Below, in pieces: positions 12,851-25,221 of a stretch of DNA of 64,000 nucleotides. How positions within the stretch are numbered: position 1 is the stretch's first letter; every line of letters begins with the position of its first letter. The stretch covers positions 25,635,501-25,699,500 of the forward strand of contig JBAIAC010000026.1 of assembly GCA_037349315.1 (NCBI GenBank), in the 5' to 3' direction. The notes under the pieces are model-generated. The model had not been told where the DNA came from and made no database searches. It saw nothing but the letters and a program-made list of their open reading frames with translations. This DNA comes from Chelydra serpentina. Lineage: Eukaryota > Chordata > Testudines > Chelydridae. Made by a program: the position numbers and the translations under genes.

Positions 12851-15559
12851 GCCGGCCAAGTACATTTCATGAAAAATACCATTCTCAATCAGAATATGTG
12901 CAAGTACTAGGAAAAAAATATTTCAGTTTACAAAAGAGGAATAAGGGAATGATTCCGTAAACAGCAACTGTAAAACCATCACTACCACAAACTGTTAGTG
13001 CTCCATTTATGAGAGCAATTAAGCATATGGATAGCTTAGCTTTTGTCGTCAGCCCAGAATGGGACAGCACTATCAACGCAGATTCAGTCTAAATCTATAA
13101 TGGTAAAATTGGTCTAAGATATAACCCTTTAATATGCTTGGGAATGAGAAGTTGTCTGAGTGTGGCTAGGTTTGGTAACATTTGCTAATGAAAGAATGCC
13201 AGTTAGTGCTGTTAGTAGAATATCACTGACTAATAGACCTGCTCTATGAAAGACAGTAAATGCCTCAAATTTTATGAAAAATAATTTATGGGGGAAGTTG
13301 GCGGGGGGGGAAGAATTATACTTCTGATTGAATTACCCCTTGGAGGATGAAGCATAAAAGGAAGGGAATAAATGTTGAATGGAGGGATTCCACCAAAAAT
13401 ATTGAATGCATAACATTAATAAATGTACAGTATTAACAGAAATCAGCGTTTGGTCCCTAACAAGAGTTCTGTCCTTCTTTATGCCAGTGCAACCAATTTG
13501 ATTTCAAAATTTGGGTTGTTAAATACCAATAGCCCACATGAATTTTTAAAAAGAAAGCATTGTCTTTGAGGAAGGGCATAACAGAACATCTTCTGTATGA
13601 TAATGGTTAGTAATTTGTATCTTAAGGTATAAGTAAATAAAGAGAGAGACTTTTCCACTCATTAACTGATTTCTTAACTCGCTTTTTAATGTTTTTTTTA
13701 GTTAAAGGTCTTGTGCTTTTGAATGCTAGTACCTCATCTTGGCACTGTTATTGAAAAAGGCAAGGATCACCTTGAATTAGCGTGTTTAATTATCATATTT
13801 CTGTTTACTCCTTGCTCCTCTTGCTATAATCATATTTAGCAACTTTAGTAACTGAGGATCAGATTGTGTCAGAGAACATCTATGGGGGTGGATCCCATAA
13901 AAATTTGCTGCTGGCTGAAGTAGAAAATTAGTATAATCAACAATAAGACTGTCAAACACTGGCATACCCATAAAGCCATAGGTTCAGTGAGTATTCTGTT
14001 ATGATCACCATCCTTTGCAATAAATCTAGGGCATAATGCCATTCAGGAGCAGTATTTTCCAATCAGCAACATTGAAGTATTACATATAAACAGATTATTT
14101 TGTGTTTGTTTGGTGCTGTACCCCTAGATTTTCAGATCTGTAAAAGCCAGTGTTCAATATAATAGTTAATAAATTCTCTGGTTGGTAGCCGAATTTGTTC
14201 AATTATCTCAATTACTCTTCAGCTAATTTTATTTTTTCTTGCTATTCATCCACGTCTCATTTGAATAAAAAACCATTCTACTCAAATTCACTGCTCTCCC
14301 AGGTACATATTTGAAAGCAGCAATGGACACATTTTATATATCAATATGAACAGAAACCATAGAGAGGCCAACTGGGTAGCAAAAAACAAAACCAAAAACC
14401 ACATCAGTGGTTCATTAGATGACCAGATAATTTATCAGAGGAATTCAGTAGATGTGACCAGAATAGAAAGTCAACATTTAATAAAAAGACAGCCTGTTTC
14501 AGTGCTTCCCTTCCTTATTTTCATAGCATTATCACAAGAATCTATAAAATAATGAAACGTTTCTGGTTTCAACTAGCTTAATAATGCTGGAATCAACAAT
14601 GCCATAATATTTAGGCAATGGAGAACTAGTTGAAATGATGCATCAGTGCTTTAACCACAATGCACAGAATTACTTGCAATAACATAAAAAACATATTTAA
14701 TCATAATTATAGGCCAGGTCTTCGGTTTTTTTATATTTAATGTAAAAATGACTTTGCTCTCTGAATTTGTACAGGTGGAATGCCTCTGTTTTTAGTCAGC
14801 TTTTTTTTATTAGTTTGCTCACTTGCTCAAATTCTGGATCTTTGTTTTCAGAATTGTCAAGTGGTTTGCACTTCTGAGTCATCAGCTATAACAGAATCAA
14901 GAACTCAGCTTTGTCCATGCAACGAATTAAGATGATTCATGAAAGCAAGGTGTTAATATTTTGTCTGCACAGTGGAAGAATCATTGGGAATCTAGCTCAG
15001 TTGATATGAAGAGTTAGTCATCGCATAAAATGAATGCATTCAAAGACCTTTATATAATCATATAATTATGTAACTAATGCATGGGCAGTAAATTAGATTT
15101 GAGTTGTAGATTTAAATGGTAAATTATAAATAGGATTACACCACAAGGGTATAGGACTAATAAGTAGGTATCACTGATGAGTGTGTATTGGATAGATATC
15201 TAAGTAAAATAAGGCTGTCATGCAAGGTCTACAGGTTTTAGGTCTGTAAGATATGTAGTTTGGCCATAGAAGGCCTCCGGCCTCAACAAGTTTGGCATGA
15301 CTAGTTGACCGAGATATAATCCTGGACCAGTAAAGTGTAAGATTACAGTAAAAAATATGTTAAATGCTGATGTTTGGGAAACTGTGCAACAATACACTGG
15401 AAAATATGCTGCAATGTACCAATTCATACCACAGAATGCCTTATAGTAATATTTTGGGGGATTCTGTAATAACCTCAAGTTGCTCTGGTAACTCATTAAC
15501 GTAGATGTTACTGAGAATATGGGAAACTAGGGTAGCCTATGAGAAATGGGGCACCCTAA
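12851..15559. other. gene-free AT-rich DNA
   Basis: No coding region recognised. Several short A- or T-rich tracts are present. The 92-codon minus frame at 15218-15496 has no recognisable motif. Confidence 0.55.
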
Positions 15560-16456
15560 AATTCAATGGACCTGCATGCTTGAATGACAGAATCCCCCAC
15601 AGTGGATTTTACAACTCCAAAATGATTTCCCACCGACAGCATTGCCAGTTTCTACAGTGTGATCACCACACACTTCTCCATTGTCAGAGCAGCTCTCATT
15701 TTGGTGTCCATGCGCTGGAGGGCTGGGGTGAGCTTGGTACACAGATCCGAAAATGTGGCCTTGCATGTCTAAAAGTTCTGCAGCCACTCCTCATCCCAAG
15801 TCTGTGTAACAATGCAATCCCATCAGTCATTGTTTTTTATCTTGGGCCCAGAAGTAGCACTCCACCATCTGCAGCTGCTCCTTGAATACTACCGATAACC
15901 TTGAATTGGATTTCACTATGCCCCACACCAATATGTCCTCCAAGAAATCATTGTGTTCCCCGCTGATTGGGTTGCTCTTACAACTCGGCAAATACTGGAG
16001 AATTGTGTGTCCTGTGTTTTCAACACTTATGATAATAGCACAGAGCTGTGCAGGCTGTATCCTTCTGTCAGAGAGGGTAACAAGCAAGGAGGGGCAGGTG
16101 GGTTTGTGGGATTTTTTTTTAAAAAGAAGGGAAAATTGTGGGATGTAGATGACATGGGAGGAGACAGTTGCATGTTGGGAAGTTGACCTTTTCTTCCCAG
16201 TCACCCCTGTGTGACTTATTTCTGCCTCATCGTGCACTGGCATGATTTCCCAAAAGACAATGCACTGTAAACGGTGGCAGGTTGCACACTGGGATATCTA
16301 CACATGGTGCACTGCACTGTACATTGACACAAGCATTTCTGGTGTGTACACGCTGTGCCAACCCAAGGAGTCAACTTTGTATGCACATGAGCAGTATACT
16401 AACTGCAGCAGCCTTATATGGATGTAACTTGTCAACCAAAGTTTGTAGTGTAGACA
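15560..16456 (-). pseudogene. decayed PIF/Harbinger transposase and element 5' end
   Basis: On the minus strand, conceptual translation of about 15840 down to 15560 gives, across several frame changes and stops, the order WDEEWLQNF, TFSDLCTKLTPALQRMDTK, MRAALTMEKCVVITL, VGNHFGV.KSTVG and IQACRSI. This is the order found in the N-terminal part of Harbinger DDE transposases (F-R-M-S...F..L....P.L...T..R.A....KR..I.L..LA...SYR.VG..FGVG.STV). The upstream region (15850-16430) would be leader sequence; a 138-codon minus frame there (15827-16243) is interrupted before the transposase. The outer end is GTTTGTAGTGTAGACATGGC just before TAA (16457-16459), resembling the termini of the foldback MITEs at 11.2 and 42.9 kb. 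The 3' part with the DDE residues is missing or unrecognisable. The copy is certainly inactive. Confidence 0.7.
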
Positions 16457-16461
16457 TGGCC

Positions 16462-16575
16462 TAAGCAAACCTGTACCAGTATAAATACATCCTCACTAGA
16501 GGGTTGTACCGATATTAACTATATTGGTGAAAAAAACATACCCCATATTTATGCCAGGACAAAAACTGTAGTCCA
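16462..16575. repeat. fragment of a TIR-type repeat (GTACCAGTATAAAT family)
   Basis: CCTGTACCAGTATAAATACA, then CACTAGAGGGTTGTACCGAT and AACTATATTGGTG recur in diverged form at 46435-46600 (TTATAACTGCATCCACAGTA, GGGTTGACCCAGTATAAT). This points to an old non-autonomous DNA transposon family, truncated here directly beside the Harbinger remnant. Confidence 0.45.
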
Positions 16576-18712
16576 AGTCTTAGTGCGCCAAACACCCTAC
16601 TTTAGCTATTGCAAAGCTCGCAATAATTCTGCTACTCCTAGTTATATATGTGGTCATCCTTTAGCTTTTCTGAAGTATGACTTCCTGAAATGCATCCTTT
16701 CCTTTTCCCTGGATGAATTCCATGAGTGCCTTAAAATTACCCTTTTTACCCATTGTAGGATACATACAACACCCAGCAGGGTACAAAAAGATGACTAGTG
16801 TCAATTCTTCCTGTTCCTTTATACAGGTTGAGTAGGAAGTTATAGAACAAGGGTCATTACTATTTCTCATTTAAATTTTATTTGCTTTTTTTAGTTTTCT
16901 AATTCTTCTATCTACTTGCATGGTCTATAGTTTTATTGCTCACCCTTTAGAAGTTCTACAAAAGTAAACCTGAGGAACTAGACAGAAAAATTAGGATAAT
17001 GTTGCTACACTTTAAAGGGTTTGGGCTTAATTCTAGGTCTTAGTTTAGTTGGTCTATATTTATTCTGGAGTAACAGTGTGTGGAATCTTTCCCCTTTCCA
17101 CCCATTTTTTCTCCCCCTGTTCCCTTCTTTGATTGGGCTCCTTCCTTCCTTCACTCTTGTGGTAGTGGGTTTGCTGAACACATACAGCCAGATTGATACC
17201 CTTCCTTTCATTGAATGGCCTCTTACTCTGCAAATAACCCTAGTCACTTCACTGGGACTACTTCTGGAATCAGATGCTACTCAGAGAGAGTAAAGGTGGC
17301 AGAACCCGGTCATCAGGTAGAATTTAAAGGGAGATCAAATGAGCAAACATAGACAGCTGCCTTTTCCCCTCTCATGTTTATTATCTAGCTGACCTGAGCC
17401 TAAATGGGACTTTTCAGCTACCGATGAAACTGATGAAAAGTGAAATGTCACCATTTTATGTGTGAACATTTTTGCACACCTCCACTGTGGGAATTTTTCC
17501 TAATGCTTTTTGCATTAGCACTTATGACAGGAGCTCTGCTTCCAGCAGCTTCAACTGGTTGAATTAATAATAAAATAATAATCTAAAAAATATAATTCCT
17601 CTGCCCGCCATCTGAACATTCCATACCCAGGATGCAGATTGTGTATACAAACCAATAATGGTGGGCATAAATAATGTTTAATGTTGAATCTCTTTATCTA
17701 AAATTTTAGTAAATAAATCTTCAGATATTTATCAGAGGGCAGAAGTATAATCACGCACATGGTGTGTGTCCATATGCTAGCAGTAATGATTCATTACCAT
17801 TGATGAAGGGAGTACTACCAATATAAATTGGCAGTTGATAATTTGACATATGCAGACAATACATTTTTAGAGTGTGGATTTTTTGCATGATTCCAGATAA
17901 ATAAGAGTAAGCGTAAATAATTTGGTAATTATACCATTATCACAAAACAATGGATTTAGAATAACAACTTGTCTGCCTCAAATAATTAGCTTACCAAACT
18001 CTGTAGAAGAAGTGTGCTTGATTACAAGGATTAGTGTCTCGGTTGACAGTAGATCGAGCATGAATCAAGGGGCTAACAAAAAAGTGCTGTCTATGATTAC
18101 AGCTGGACTGCTGGGGCCTAAATTCTCAGTTGGTATCCATAGTGGAGCTCCATAGAAATCACGGGAAGCTACATAAGTTTAGACCATCTGACTCTGGGAT
18201 CCTATTTCCCACCACCCTTGTTATTTCTTTACAGAGCAGTAAACTTGGGTAATTGGCACCTGAGTTAGCTTAGCTCCTGTGTGATCAGTCACACTGGATA
18301 GTCCTACCCAAGTAACTGTGTCCTCACCAGTGCTGCACTCACCTGTCTGTTTCTAGGACTTCTGGGAGTATATCCTATGGTTCTTTGTGCTTTGGTAAGC
18401 TGAGCTGCTCTCTGTTTTTATCCCAGTGAATTGTAGGAGAATGTGTTTGATCTTGTGATCACAAGGGGGTTTTATTGGAAGGCATTGGAGGACTATCTGC
18501 ACTCAAGTGATTTAGCTCCTCACTGCAAACTGGATGGGTTTACCAGCCCAAGTGAAAGCAGCATTCAAGTGTTTGCCTAGACCTCCATCTGAGTCAGGGT
18601 TTAAAGCACTACCAAACTCAGGGGAGAGGGTTTTGTGTGTAGATGGGAGGGGGACAACACCATAGTAAGAGCGTGAGTTAACTCTGCAGTGAAGACATAT
18701 ATTCTATTGGTG
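16576..18712. other. gene-free DNA
   Basis: No repeat or gene recognised. The frames at 16583-16870 and 17005-17293 overlap on opposite strands and show no domain. Confidence 0.55.
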
Positions 18713-18812
18713 ATTTATATGATATAGGTCAAATCACTTGACCTCTTTGTGCTTCAGTTCCCCTGGGGTAGCATATGTATCTAAAGGGCTTTCAGATCAT
18801 CTCGTGAATGGA
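18713..18812 (+). repeat. MIR-like SINE fragment
   Basis: GGTCAAATCACTTGACCTCT, then TGCTTCAGTTCCCC and TAAAGGGCTTTCAGATCAT follow the order of the MIR core and 3' half (caagtcacttaacctctctg...cctcagtttcctc). The copy is diverged. Confidence 0.6.
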
Positions 18813-19599
18813 GGGGTTCTAGTACAACAACATATTATTTGTTGTTTACATTTCTTAAAAATAAATCCCTTTGCAGTAATACTGCTGAGGAGATTTTGAA
18901 TGTGTTCAGTCCACACTTTGTTCTAAAAGATAAAGAAGACTGGCTTTTTAGATGTAGTCCCTAGATGAAGATCACAGCTTAATGGGGCAGAGGGAGTCAG
19001 AAATAATTAAGGACAATAGAAGAGTACAACACCCCAAAGAAGTACACCTTTTGTGAATATCTCCCAGTGGAGAGATGAAAATCAATCTCAGTCCATGTAT
19101 TCCCAATCAACTTCTGCCAACCTCAACCCCTGAACAGAACTTAAAACAAGGAAATGTATAATCATGCTCACCTTTCTGATTCACGTTGTAGGGAATGGAG
19201 GCATTCGCTTATAATTCCATCCAAAGCACAGTTCAGGTCCTTTCTCATTGTATACATCTTTCATTTTCTAATAAATTAGGAGGTTAACTGGCTTTTCATC
19301 TTTGCCTTTATCATTCAAATAAGTTTTCATTTTTATAGAAACTAGCAATCAGATTCCACCAAGGGAAAGTCAGTATATCGTCTGCTTTCTATATCTCCTA
19401 TATAGTCATGCATGGCTTTCTTCTGTTCAAGGAATTAGTCAAGCATAAAATAAGTAGAGCTAACAATTTAAAACTTTTTTTCCCCTTTAAATTATGTATT
19501 GTCAGATTGGGGACAGCTCATTCTGGATTTCTTCTATCTTGCCAGTTTCTAAAGCTGCCCTCAGGTCCAAAGTCCGTATCTAGTAAAAAATTTAGTATT
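18813..19599. other. gene-free DNA
   Basis: No gene or repeat recognised. The 98-codon plus frame starting at 19408 shows no known domain. Confidence 0.55.
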
Positions 19600-20290
19600 A
19601 CTTTTCACATAATAGTATTTTTATTTGTAAAGCACCTCCCCCGCGTGCACACAAGTGCTCAGGGTGCTGAACAACAATCGCAAAAACAATTTCTCATTGC
19701 ATAAAAGGAACCCCAGCCTTGACAAAGTTACAAACAAGGGAGGTTGACAAAATGATAAGACTAAAACAATGAGCCAGATTTAAGGAAGGAGTGAGTTCCA
19801 CACTGGCAGGGCAGCCATAGCAAAAGCTCCGTTGCCTGTTGGCTTCCAGCACAACAAGGGTGACATGTGAGCACAAAAACCTGTCAGGTGGGAGACTCTT
19901 GGAAGAGATCTCAAATATAGCCAGGGCCAGTCTGATTTACACCTGTATAAACCACTAAAGCTAATTTAAAGTGAATCTGCCACTTCATAGGCAACCAGTG
20001 AAAAGAACACAAAGCAGTTGGATATGTAAAGAACACAAAGCCTCTGAATATGATCACGATAGCTCAATCCCATAAGCAAACATGCAGGTCCACTGAACCA
20101 GCTGCAAGCTGCGGATTAGCCTCACTGATAAACCAGCATGCAGGGAATGACAATATTCGAGCCTCCAGGTCACCAGTATGTCATGAGAAAAATAAGGGCA
20201 TGATAAATAATCTATGCAGATTGTGTAGCGGCCAATGCTCAGCATTCATTGGGTAGGGCATGGTCAAAAATGATGCTAAAATTTATCCCA
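19600..20290. repeat. probable ancient LINE-derived block
   Basis: TTTATTTGTAAAGCACCTCC, then TCAGGGTGCTGAACAACAAT, and later ACTGAACCAGCTGCAAGCTG with AGGGAATGACAATATTCGAG, read like an old amniote LINE 3' region of the type containing 'gctgcag', 'gcagtaatcc' and 'gaggtgac' phrases. It is strongly diverged, with no ends visible and no usable open frame. Strand is uncertain. Confidence 0.4.
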
Positions 20291-20825
20291 AATTAAATAG
20301 TGCGTGAATGGTGGTATATACATGTGACTCTTTTTAATGGGACGTTTTATAGTTCCACCTTTACCTGATACAAGATTTTAAAAGCAGAAAGAGACTGGGA
20401 AGTAACCATATATAGGACTGTATCCTGAACTTTGGACTAGTGTACTAAAATACATCTAATTTGGGCTTGTAAAGACTGCTTTGAGCCCGGATTACCCTGA
20501 TCTTTCTGGGGCAGGATTATCCTCAGGTGAAGTCCTTAGACCATCCCCATGCTTCATCACTGGAATCCTGGGGCTATGATTTGGGACTGAACTACATAGA
20601 TTTGATTCTCATATTGTAATTAGAGCTGTTTATAGTGTGATGGTGTCATGTCATACTGGTGTGTCTGACTTTTTGATTCATGTAGTGGTGGCATGGTAGC
20701 CCAAGTCCCTCCTACATTTTCCTAACTAAACTACCCATTTTCCCTTCTTGTAAACATTGAATGGGAAGGAAGAAATAAAGGGATCTTGAAGTATCCCACA
20801 AGAGAGTATTCCGATAGGAAGGAAG
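20291..20825. other. gene-free DNA
   Basis: No gene or repeat recognised. Confidence 0.55.
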
Positions 20826-20924
20826 TCTTACGGCTAAGGTTTTGGTTTGGGACTCAGGAGATCTGCATTCAAGTCTTGGCTCTAGCATATACTTGCTGTG
20901 TGATCCTGAACAAGTCATTTATAA
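20826..20924 (+). repeat. MIR-like SINE fragment
   Basis: GGTTTGGGACTCAGGAGATC, TTCAAGTCTTGGCTCTAGC and TGCTGTGTGATCCTGAACAA follow the MIR body (gactcaggagacctgggttc...ctgtgtgaccttgggcaag). Confidence 0.7.
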
Positions 20925-21047
20925 CCTGATCCAGCAAAACACTTAAGTACGTGCATAACTTTAAGCATGTGAGTAGTTCAACTGATGCAACAAGACTACG
21001 TAAGTGGTTAAATTTACACAAATGATTAAGTTCTTGACCGGTATTGT
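20925..21047. repeat. ancient foldback-family fragment
   Basis: CCTGATCCAGCAAAACACTT followed by AAGTACGTGCATAACTTTAA matches the vocabulary of the unit at 2188-2280. It abuts the MIR fragment. The right arm is decayed. Confidence 0.45.
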
Positions 21048-21074
21048 ATCCAACTGTTATCTCTCATCATATAC

Positions 21075-21190
21075 ATAGTTTCTGCCCCAAATGGCTTTAG
21101 TCTGTCTCTTCATTATATGTTTCTACAGTGCCTAGCCCAATGCCTGTTTGGAACTTTCTGGTGTTACTATAATTCAAACAAATAATAATA
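21075..21190 (+). repeat. ancient interspersed repeat ending in (AAT)n
   Basis: TCTACAGTGCCTAGCCCAAT followed by CTGGTGTTACTATAATTCAA and an AATAATAATAAA tail. The reverse complement of this pattern appears at 60751-60870 and 62437-62547, and another plus copy lies at 45405-45512. It looks like an old amniote SINE or LINE 3' end (L3/CR1- or MIR-like); the exact family is not certain. Confidence 0.5.
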
Positions 21191-21540
21191 AATCTGTCTT
21201 GGATGGCATCAGAACACAAACAGGTATAGAAAACCAGAGGAATGGTATATTTTTGTTTCCTCTGAACATTAAAATAGTTAAATCACTTTTTATTTTTGAT
21301 GAAAATAACAAATCTATTTGTATTGTTGACTTTGCCAAGTTCTAACAGTAATTTTTGATTGATGATTTGTAAACCTTTAAAAGCAGTAGAGCTATATGGA
21401 TTTATACCAGTTGAGAATGTGTCTCAAAATTTTTAGGTGAAGACATTATTGATCAAATATCAAGAGAATATCTTATTTGTGGGGGGTACCTCTATAATTA
21501 TTCTGAAGTCATTGTTTTATGTAAAATTACTGAGCGCGAT
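21191..21540. other. gene-free AT-rich spacer
   Basis: No coding region or repeat recognised up to the CR1 3' end. Confidence 0.6.
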
Positions 21541-22805
21541 AAACATAAGAACATAAGAATAGCCATACTGGGTCAGACCAAAGGTCCATCCAGCCCAGTA
21601 TCCTGTCTGCTGGCAGTGGCCAATGCCAGGTGCCCCAGAGGGAGTGAACCTAACAGGTAATGATCAAACAATCTTTCTCCTGCCATCCATCTCCACCCTC
21701 TGACAAACAGAGGCTAGGGACACCATTCCTTACCCATCCTGGCTAATAGCCATTAATGGACTTAACCTTCATAAATTTATCTAGTTCTCTTTTAAACCCT
21801 GTTATAATCCCAGCCTTCACAACCTCCAGGGAAGGAGTTCCACAGGTTGACTGTGCGCTGTGTGAAGAAGAACTTCCTTTTATTTGTTTTAAACCTGCTG
21901 CCCATTAATTTCATTTGGTGGCCTCTAGTTCTTATATTATGGAAACAAGTAAATAACTTTTCCTTATTTACTTTCTACACTCCACTCATGGTTTTATATA
22001 CCTCTATCATATCCCCCCTTAGTCTTCTCTTTTCCAAGATGAAAAGTCCTAGCCTCTTTAATCTCTCCTCATATGGGATCCGTTCCAAACCCCTAATCAT
22101 TTTAGTTGCCCTTTGAACCTTTTCTAATGCCAGTATATGTTTTTTGAGATGAGACCACATGTATACGCAATATTCAAGATGTGGGCATACCATGGATTTA
22201 TATAAGGGCAATAAGATATTTTCCATCTTATTCTCTATCCCTTTTTTAATGATTCCTAATATCCTGTTTGCTTTTTTGACTGCCACTGCACACTGCGTGG
22301 ATGTCTCCAGAGAACTATCCACGATGACTCCAAGATCTCTTTCCTGATTAGTTGTAGCTAAATTAGCCCCCATCATATTGTATGTATAGTTGGGGTTATT
22401 TTTTCGAATGTGCATTACTTTACATTTATCCACATTACATTTCATTCGCCATTTTGTTGCCCAATCACTTAATTTTTTTAGATCTTTTTGAAGTTCTTCG
22501 TAGTCTGCATTGGACTTAACTATCTTGAGCAGTTTAGTACCATCTGCAAACTTTGCCACCTCACTGTTTACCCCTTTCTCCAGATCATTTATGAATAAGT
22601 TGAATAGGATTGGTCCTAGGACTGACCATTGGGGAACACCACGAGTTACCCCTCTCCATTCTGAAAATTTCCTGTTTATTCCTACCCTTTGTTCCCTGTC
22701 TTTTAACCAGTTCTCAATCCATGAAAGGATCTTCCCTCTTATCCCATGACAACTTAATTTACATAAGAGTCTTTGGTGAGGGACCAGAAAGAAAGTTTTA
22801 CCATA
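21541..22805 (-). mobile_element. CR1 LINE, 5'-truncated, minus strand
   Basis: The 3' end of the element lies at about 21541, with the reiterated ACATAAGA unit (AAACATAAGAACATAAGAAT) that serves as the 3' tail in this CR1 subfamily. It is followed, in plus-strand reading, by the 3' UTR (CATACTGGGTCAGACCAAAG, GCCAATGCCAGGTGCCCCAG) and then by the reverse complement of the reverse-transcriptase frame. The 5' truncation is near 22800, where similarity to the CR1 frame stops. No target duplication is evident. This is the least decayed LINE in the window. Confidence 0.92.
21975..22805 (-). pseudogene. CR1 ORF2 reverse transcriptase, C-terminal part, uninterrupted but mutated
   Basis: The minus-strand frame of 285 codons ends at 21975; about the first 10 codons (above 22805) are flanking DNA. 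It encodes the palm and thumb of a non-LTR (CR1-clade) reverse transcriptase: VPHQRLL near the start, GVTRGVPQWSVLGPILFNLF at residues about 63-82, KFADGTKLLKI about 94-104, then WRMKCNVDKCKVMHI, LGVIVDSS, LEYCVYMWS and KMIRGLERIPYEERL near the C-terminus. The family motif F-A-D-D is FADG here and the conserved G of GVPQG is W, so two key positions of the active-site region are changed. No stop or frameshift occurs across the rest. The N-terminal endonuclease and the first RT blocks are missing, so the copy cannot be autonomous. Confidence 0.9.
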
Positions 22806-22832
22806 TACATTTTTGTCAAAGGAACCAATCAT

Positions 22833-25042
22833 TTTACTATACTTTAATCTTTATTAAAATAGTTATCTGTTATCTTTATTATTTATCTGTTTTCGGAAAA
22901 GAAAAATGGATTTGCAGAGTTAAAATATAACTCACTGTTTCTCTCCTCCCACATGCAGAATCCTAAATATTCTCTTGTTCAGTCACTGTCTTAACATTTG
23001 AAAGAAAAACAGACGCAGTGCAGTCAGACCTGGCTAATCTGAATTCCTTTGTAAAATCCACTCTTAACATCTATTAAACAAACACTTTGAAAGAACAAAT
23101 TTATACTGATTGGTACTGCAAAATGGAACATTCATCGGTTCCATATTGTTACAGTACAGGGCTCTGCTACCAAGCAAATGCAAAATTGCCATATTGTTTA
23201 TAGCAAAGATAGCTATTTTCCATAACACAGTTTTATTAAAACACCCCTGCAGTTCATGTTTAATGGTTTTGGCACTAATGAGGATCTCAGACGTATAACA
23301 CATTCAAGTAGATTAGTTCTCCTTAATAGCAAGGGATTACAATTCACACTCAAGCAGTATGTTTCAACTGTTGTGCATTACTGAGCCATTGGGGCATACT
23401 TTGATGTTTTGAGAGCTAAATGGTAAAATTAATGGTGCTGGTCACTATCTGCAAAGGTTTAAATAGCCTAGAAAGTCTTTTAAATAACTTGGACTATTAA
23501 AGATTTCCTTTGCAGAAATATAGTCGGCAACCTAGCACACCGTTGGAGTTGTTCACTGGATATACTTGAGCTATCTGTCCCAACTCCTGTGAGTTGGAGC
23601 CTGGACACTCCTGGCAACAGACCCAATCACTTTGAAATTTCATCCTTTCAAGATCTATCTAAGCCCCAGTGTGGCCACATCTAGAATGGGGTCTGGGTTC
23701 AGGCTTTCTTTGTCCACTACTGGCTGTTCACTTTCCTTAATATCTTTGGGAGGCCACAAGACAGGAATAGCTGTAAATTTTAATAGTTTCCAATACAAGC
23801 CATGTAAATAGCTCCTAGATACTATTGTGATGGACATCCCATAAATGTGTGTGGCAGCACAGAGGGAACCTACACCCACCCTTTACTATGGTCTCCAAGC
23901 TTTGAACCTCTAAACAATTGGGCTATCTGCCACCATAATGCAAACTGCCTTGTCTTCTCATCCAATGGCTCCTTCTCTGTGTTCAGCTTGACTTCCTCAC
24001 TTATCCTTTCCTGACTGTTCTCCTACTCTTTAATGGAGCATCTCCTCCTAGGTTTCGTCTCTCTTAAGTCTCTGCCCTTATATTTCCCAGCAGGCCAGGT
24101 TTCTGGTCACATTCTGTCCCTTGCTGTGTACCCAATCCCTTTAAAGGACCAGTTGTCCCTGTGACACATAAATAAAAGAGAAACATTTCTTCTGTCTGAA
24201 CAGTTATTTGCTATGACTGTGTTCGGTGTGTACCTAACATCATGGAGCCAAAGAGTATTATTTCCTAGGAAAGAAAATAAATGAGCTCTTATAAGAAAGT
24301 GGTCCTGTGCAATGCAATGAGAGAGAGAGAGAGAGTGTGTGTGTGTGTGTGTGTGTGCATGTGTTCCACTAAAGAAAACATAGGTAACCGATGGACTTTT
24401 AACTTCTCCTTTCAGTGCAAACTCTACCAAAAGTGACTGAAAAGTATAGCAGCGATTGGAGTTACACTAGTGATTTCCAGTTTGATTTAAAATCTTTTCA
24501 GTGATGAGGCCCTCACTGTGCAAAGTTGGAAACGCATGGTTGTGACATCACTAGTGAAATACATACAACCAATATAGGTTGGATGAATGGCTTTGGACAC
24601 GGGTTGAAATTTTGATTGGACCTTCTAAATTGCTCTGTCTGTATTTTCAGATGCCTATATCTGCATACAGAAAACCCCACGTCTGTGCATGGAAGATGGT
24701 TAATAAGGAATGCAAGTACTTGATTTGTGTAGACAAGTGTGAGGTTTTCTGAACACGCATAGATGGACCTGCAAATATTGAAGGCACTACCAGAGAAACC
24801 TGTTGAAACTTTTGCTCTTGTCCTCAGCTGTGTCTCAAAAATCATATTCTATTAGGCAATACATTGCTATAAACCATGTGATAGACTGACTTTGCATTCT
24901 TAAGGATTAAAATATATTCTTAAATCAGACACTAGCAAGTAATATGTGACTGAATTTGAATTTAAATTTTAATGCAAACTTGATGCCCATATTTTTAAGA
25001 TTTTGCTTATAGTCTGTTATTTGGAACTGAAAATTTCTTGGC
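22833..25042. other. gene-free DNA with one microsatellite
   Basis: No gene recognised. Frames up to 110 codons (24513-24845 minus) are without recognisable domains. A compound microsatellite lies at 24319-24357. Confidence 0.55.
24319..24357. repeat. compound (GA)n(GT)n microsatellite
   Basis: About 8 GA units are followed directly by about 11 GT units. It is likely polymorphic in length. Confidence 0.95.
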
Positions 25043-25221
25043 TTCTCAGCCAATGTTCCCTCAAATTTTTGACAGGTCGTGTGTGCAAAACATTTCTTCT
25101 GTGCAAATTGTTGTGCTTCTGTGCAAATTTTTGTGCCCACAGTGTTTCGTCGTGTGCGCAGGGTTTAGGATCTGTGTGCGCGCGCACATGCGCACAGGTT
25201 GGAGGGAACAGTGTTCTCAGC
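25043..25221 (-). mobile_element. hAT-type MITE, copy 2, with 8-bp target duplication
   Basis: The element spans 25051-25213 (163 bp). Its ends are CAATGTTCCCTC and GAGGGAACAGTG, inverted repeats with one mismatch. An exact 8-bp duplication, TTCTCAGC, lies at 25043-25050 and 25214-25221. It is the reverse-orientation relative of 7116-7320 and shares TTTTTGACAGG, GCAAAACATTTCTTCTGTGC and the GTGTGCGCGCGCAC run. It lacks the internal 43-bp duplication, which accounts for most of the length difference. It encodes nothing; the overlapping frames on both strands (24925-25281) are by-products. Confidence 0.9.

Noticed and set aside
15827..16243. 138-codon minus frame as a protein gene
   Set aside because: It lies in the leader part of the decayed Harbinger element and stops before the transposase similarity; treated as part of that fossil.
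24107..24430. 107-codon minus frame containing a His/Thr and Ser/Leu repeat
   Set aside because: The repetitive peptide is just the translation of the (GA)n(GT)n microsatellite.
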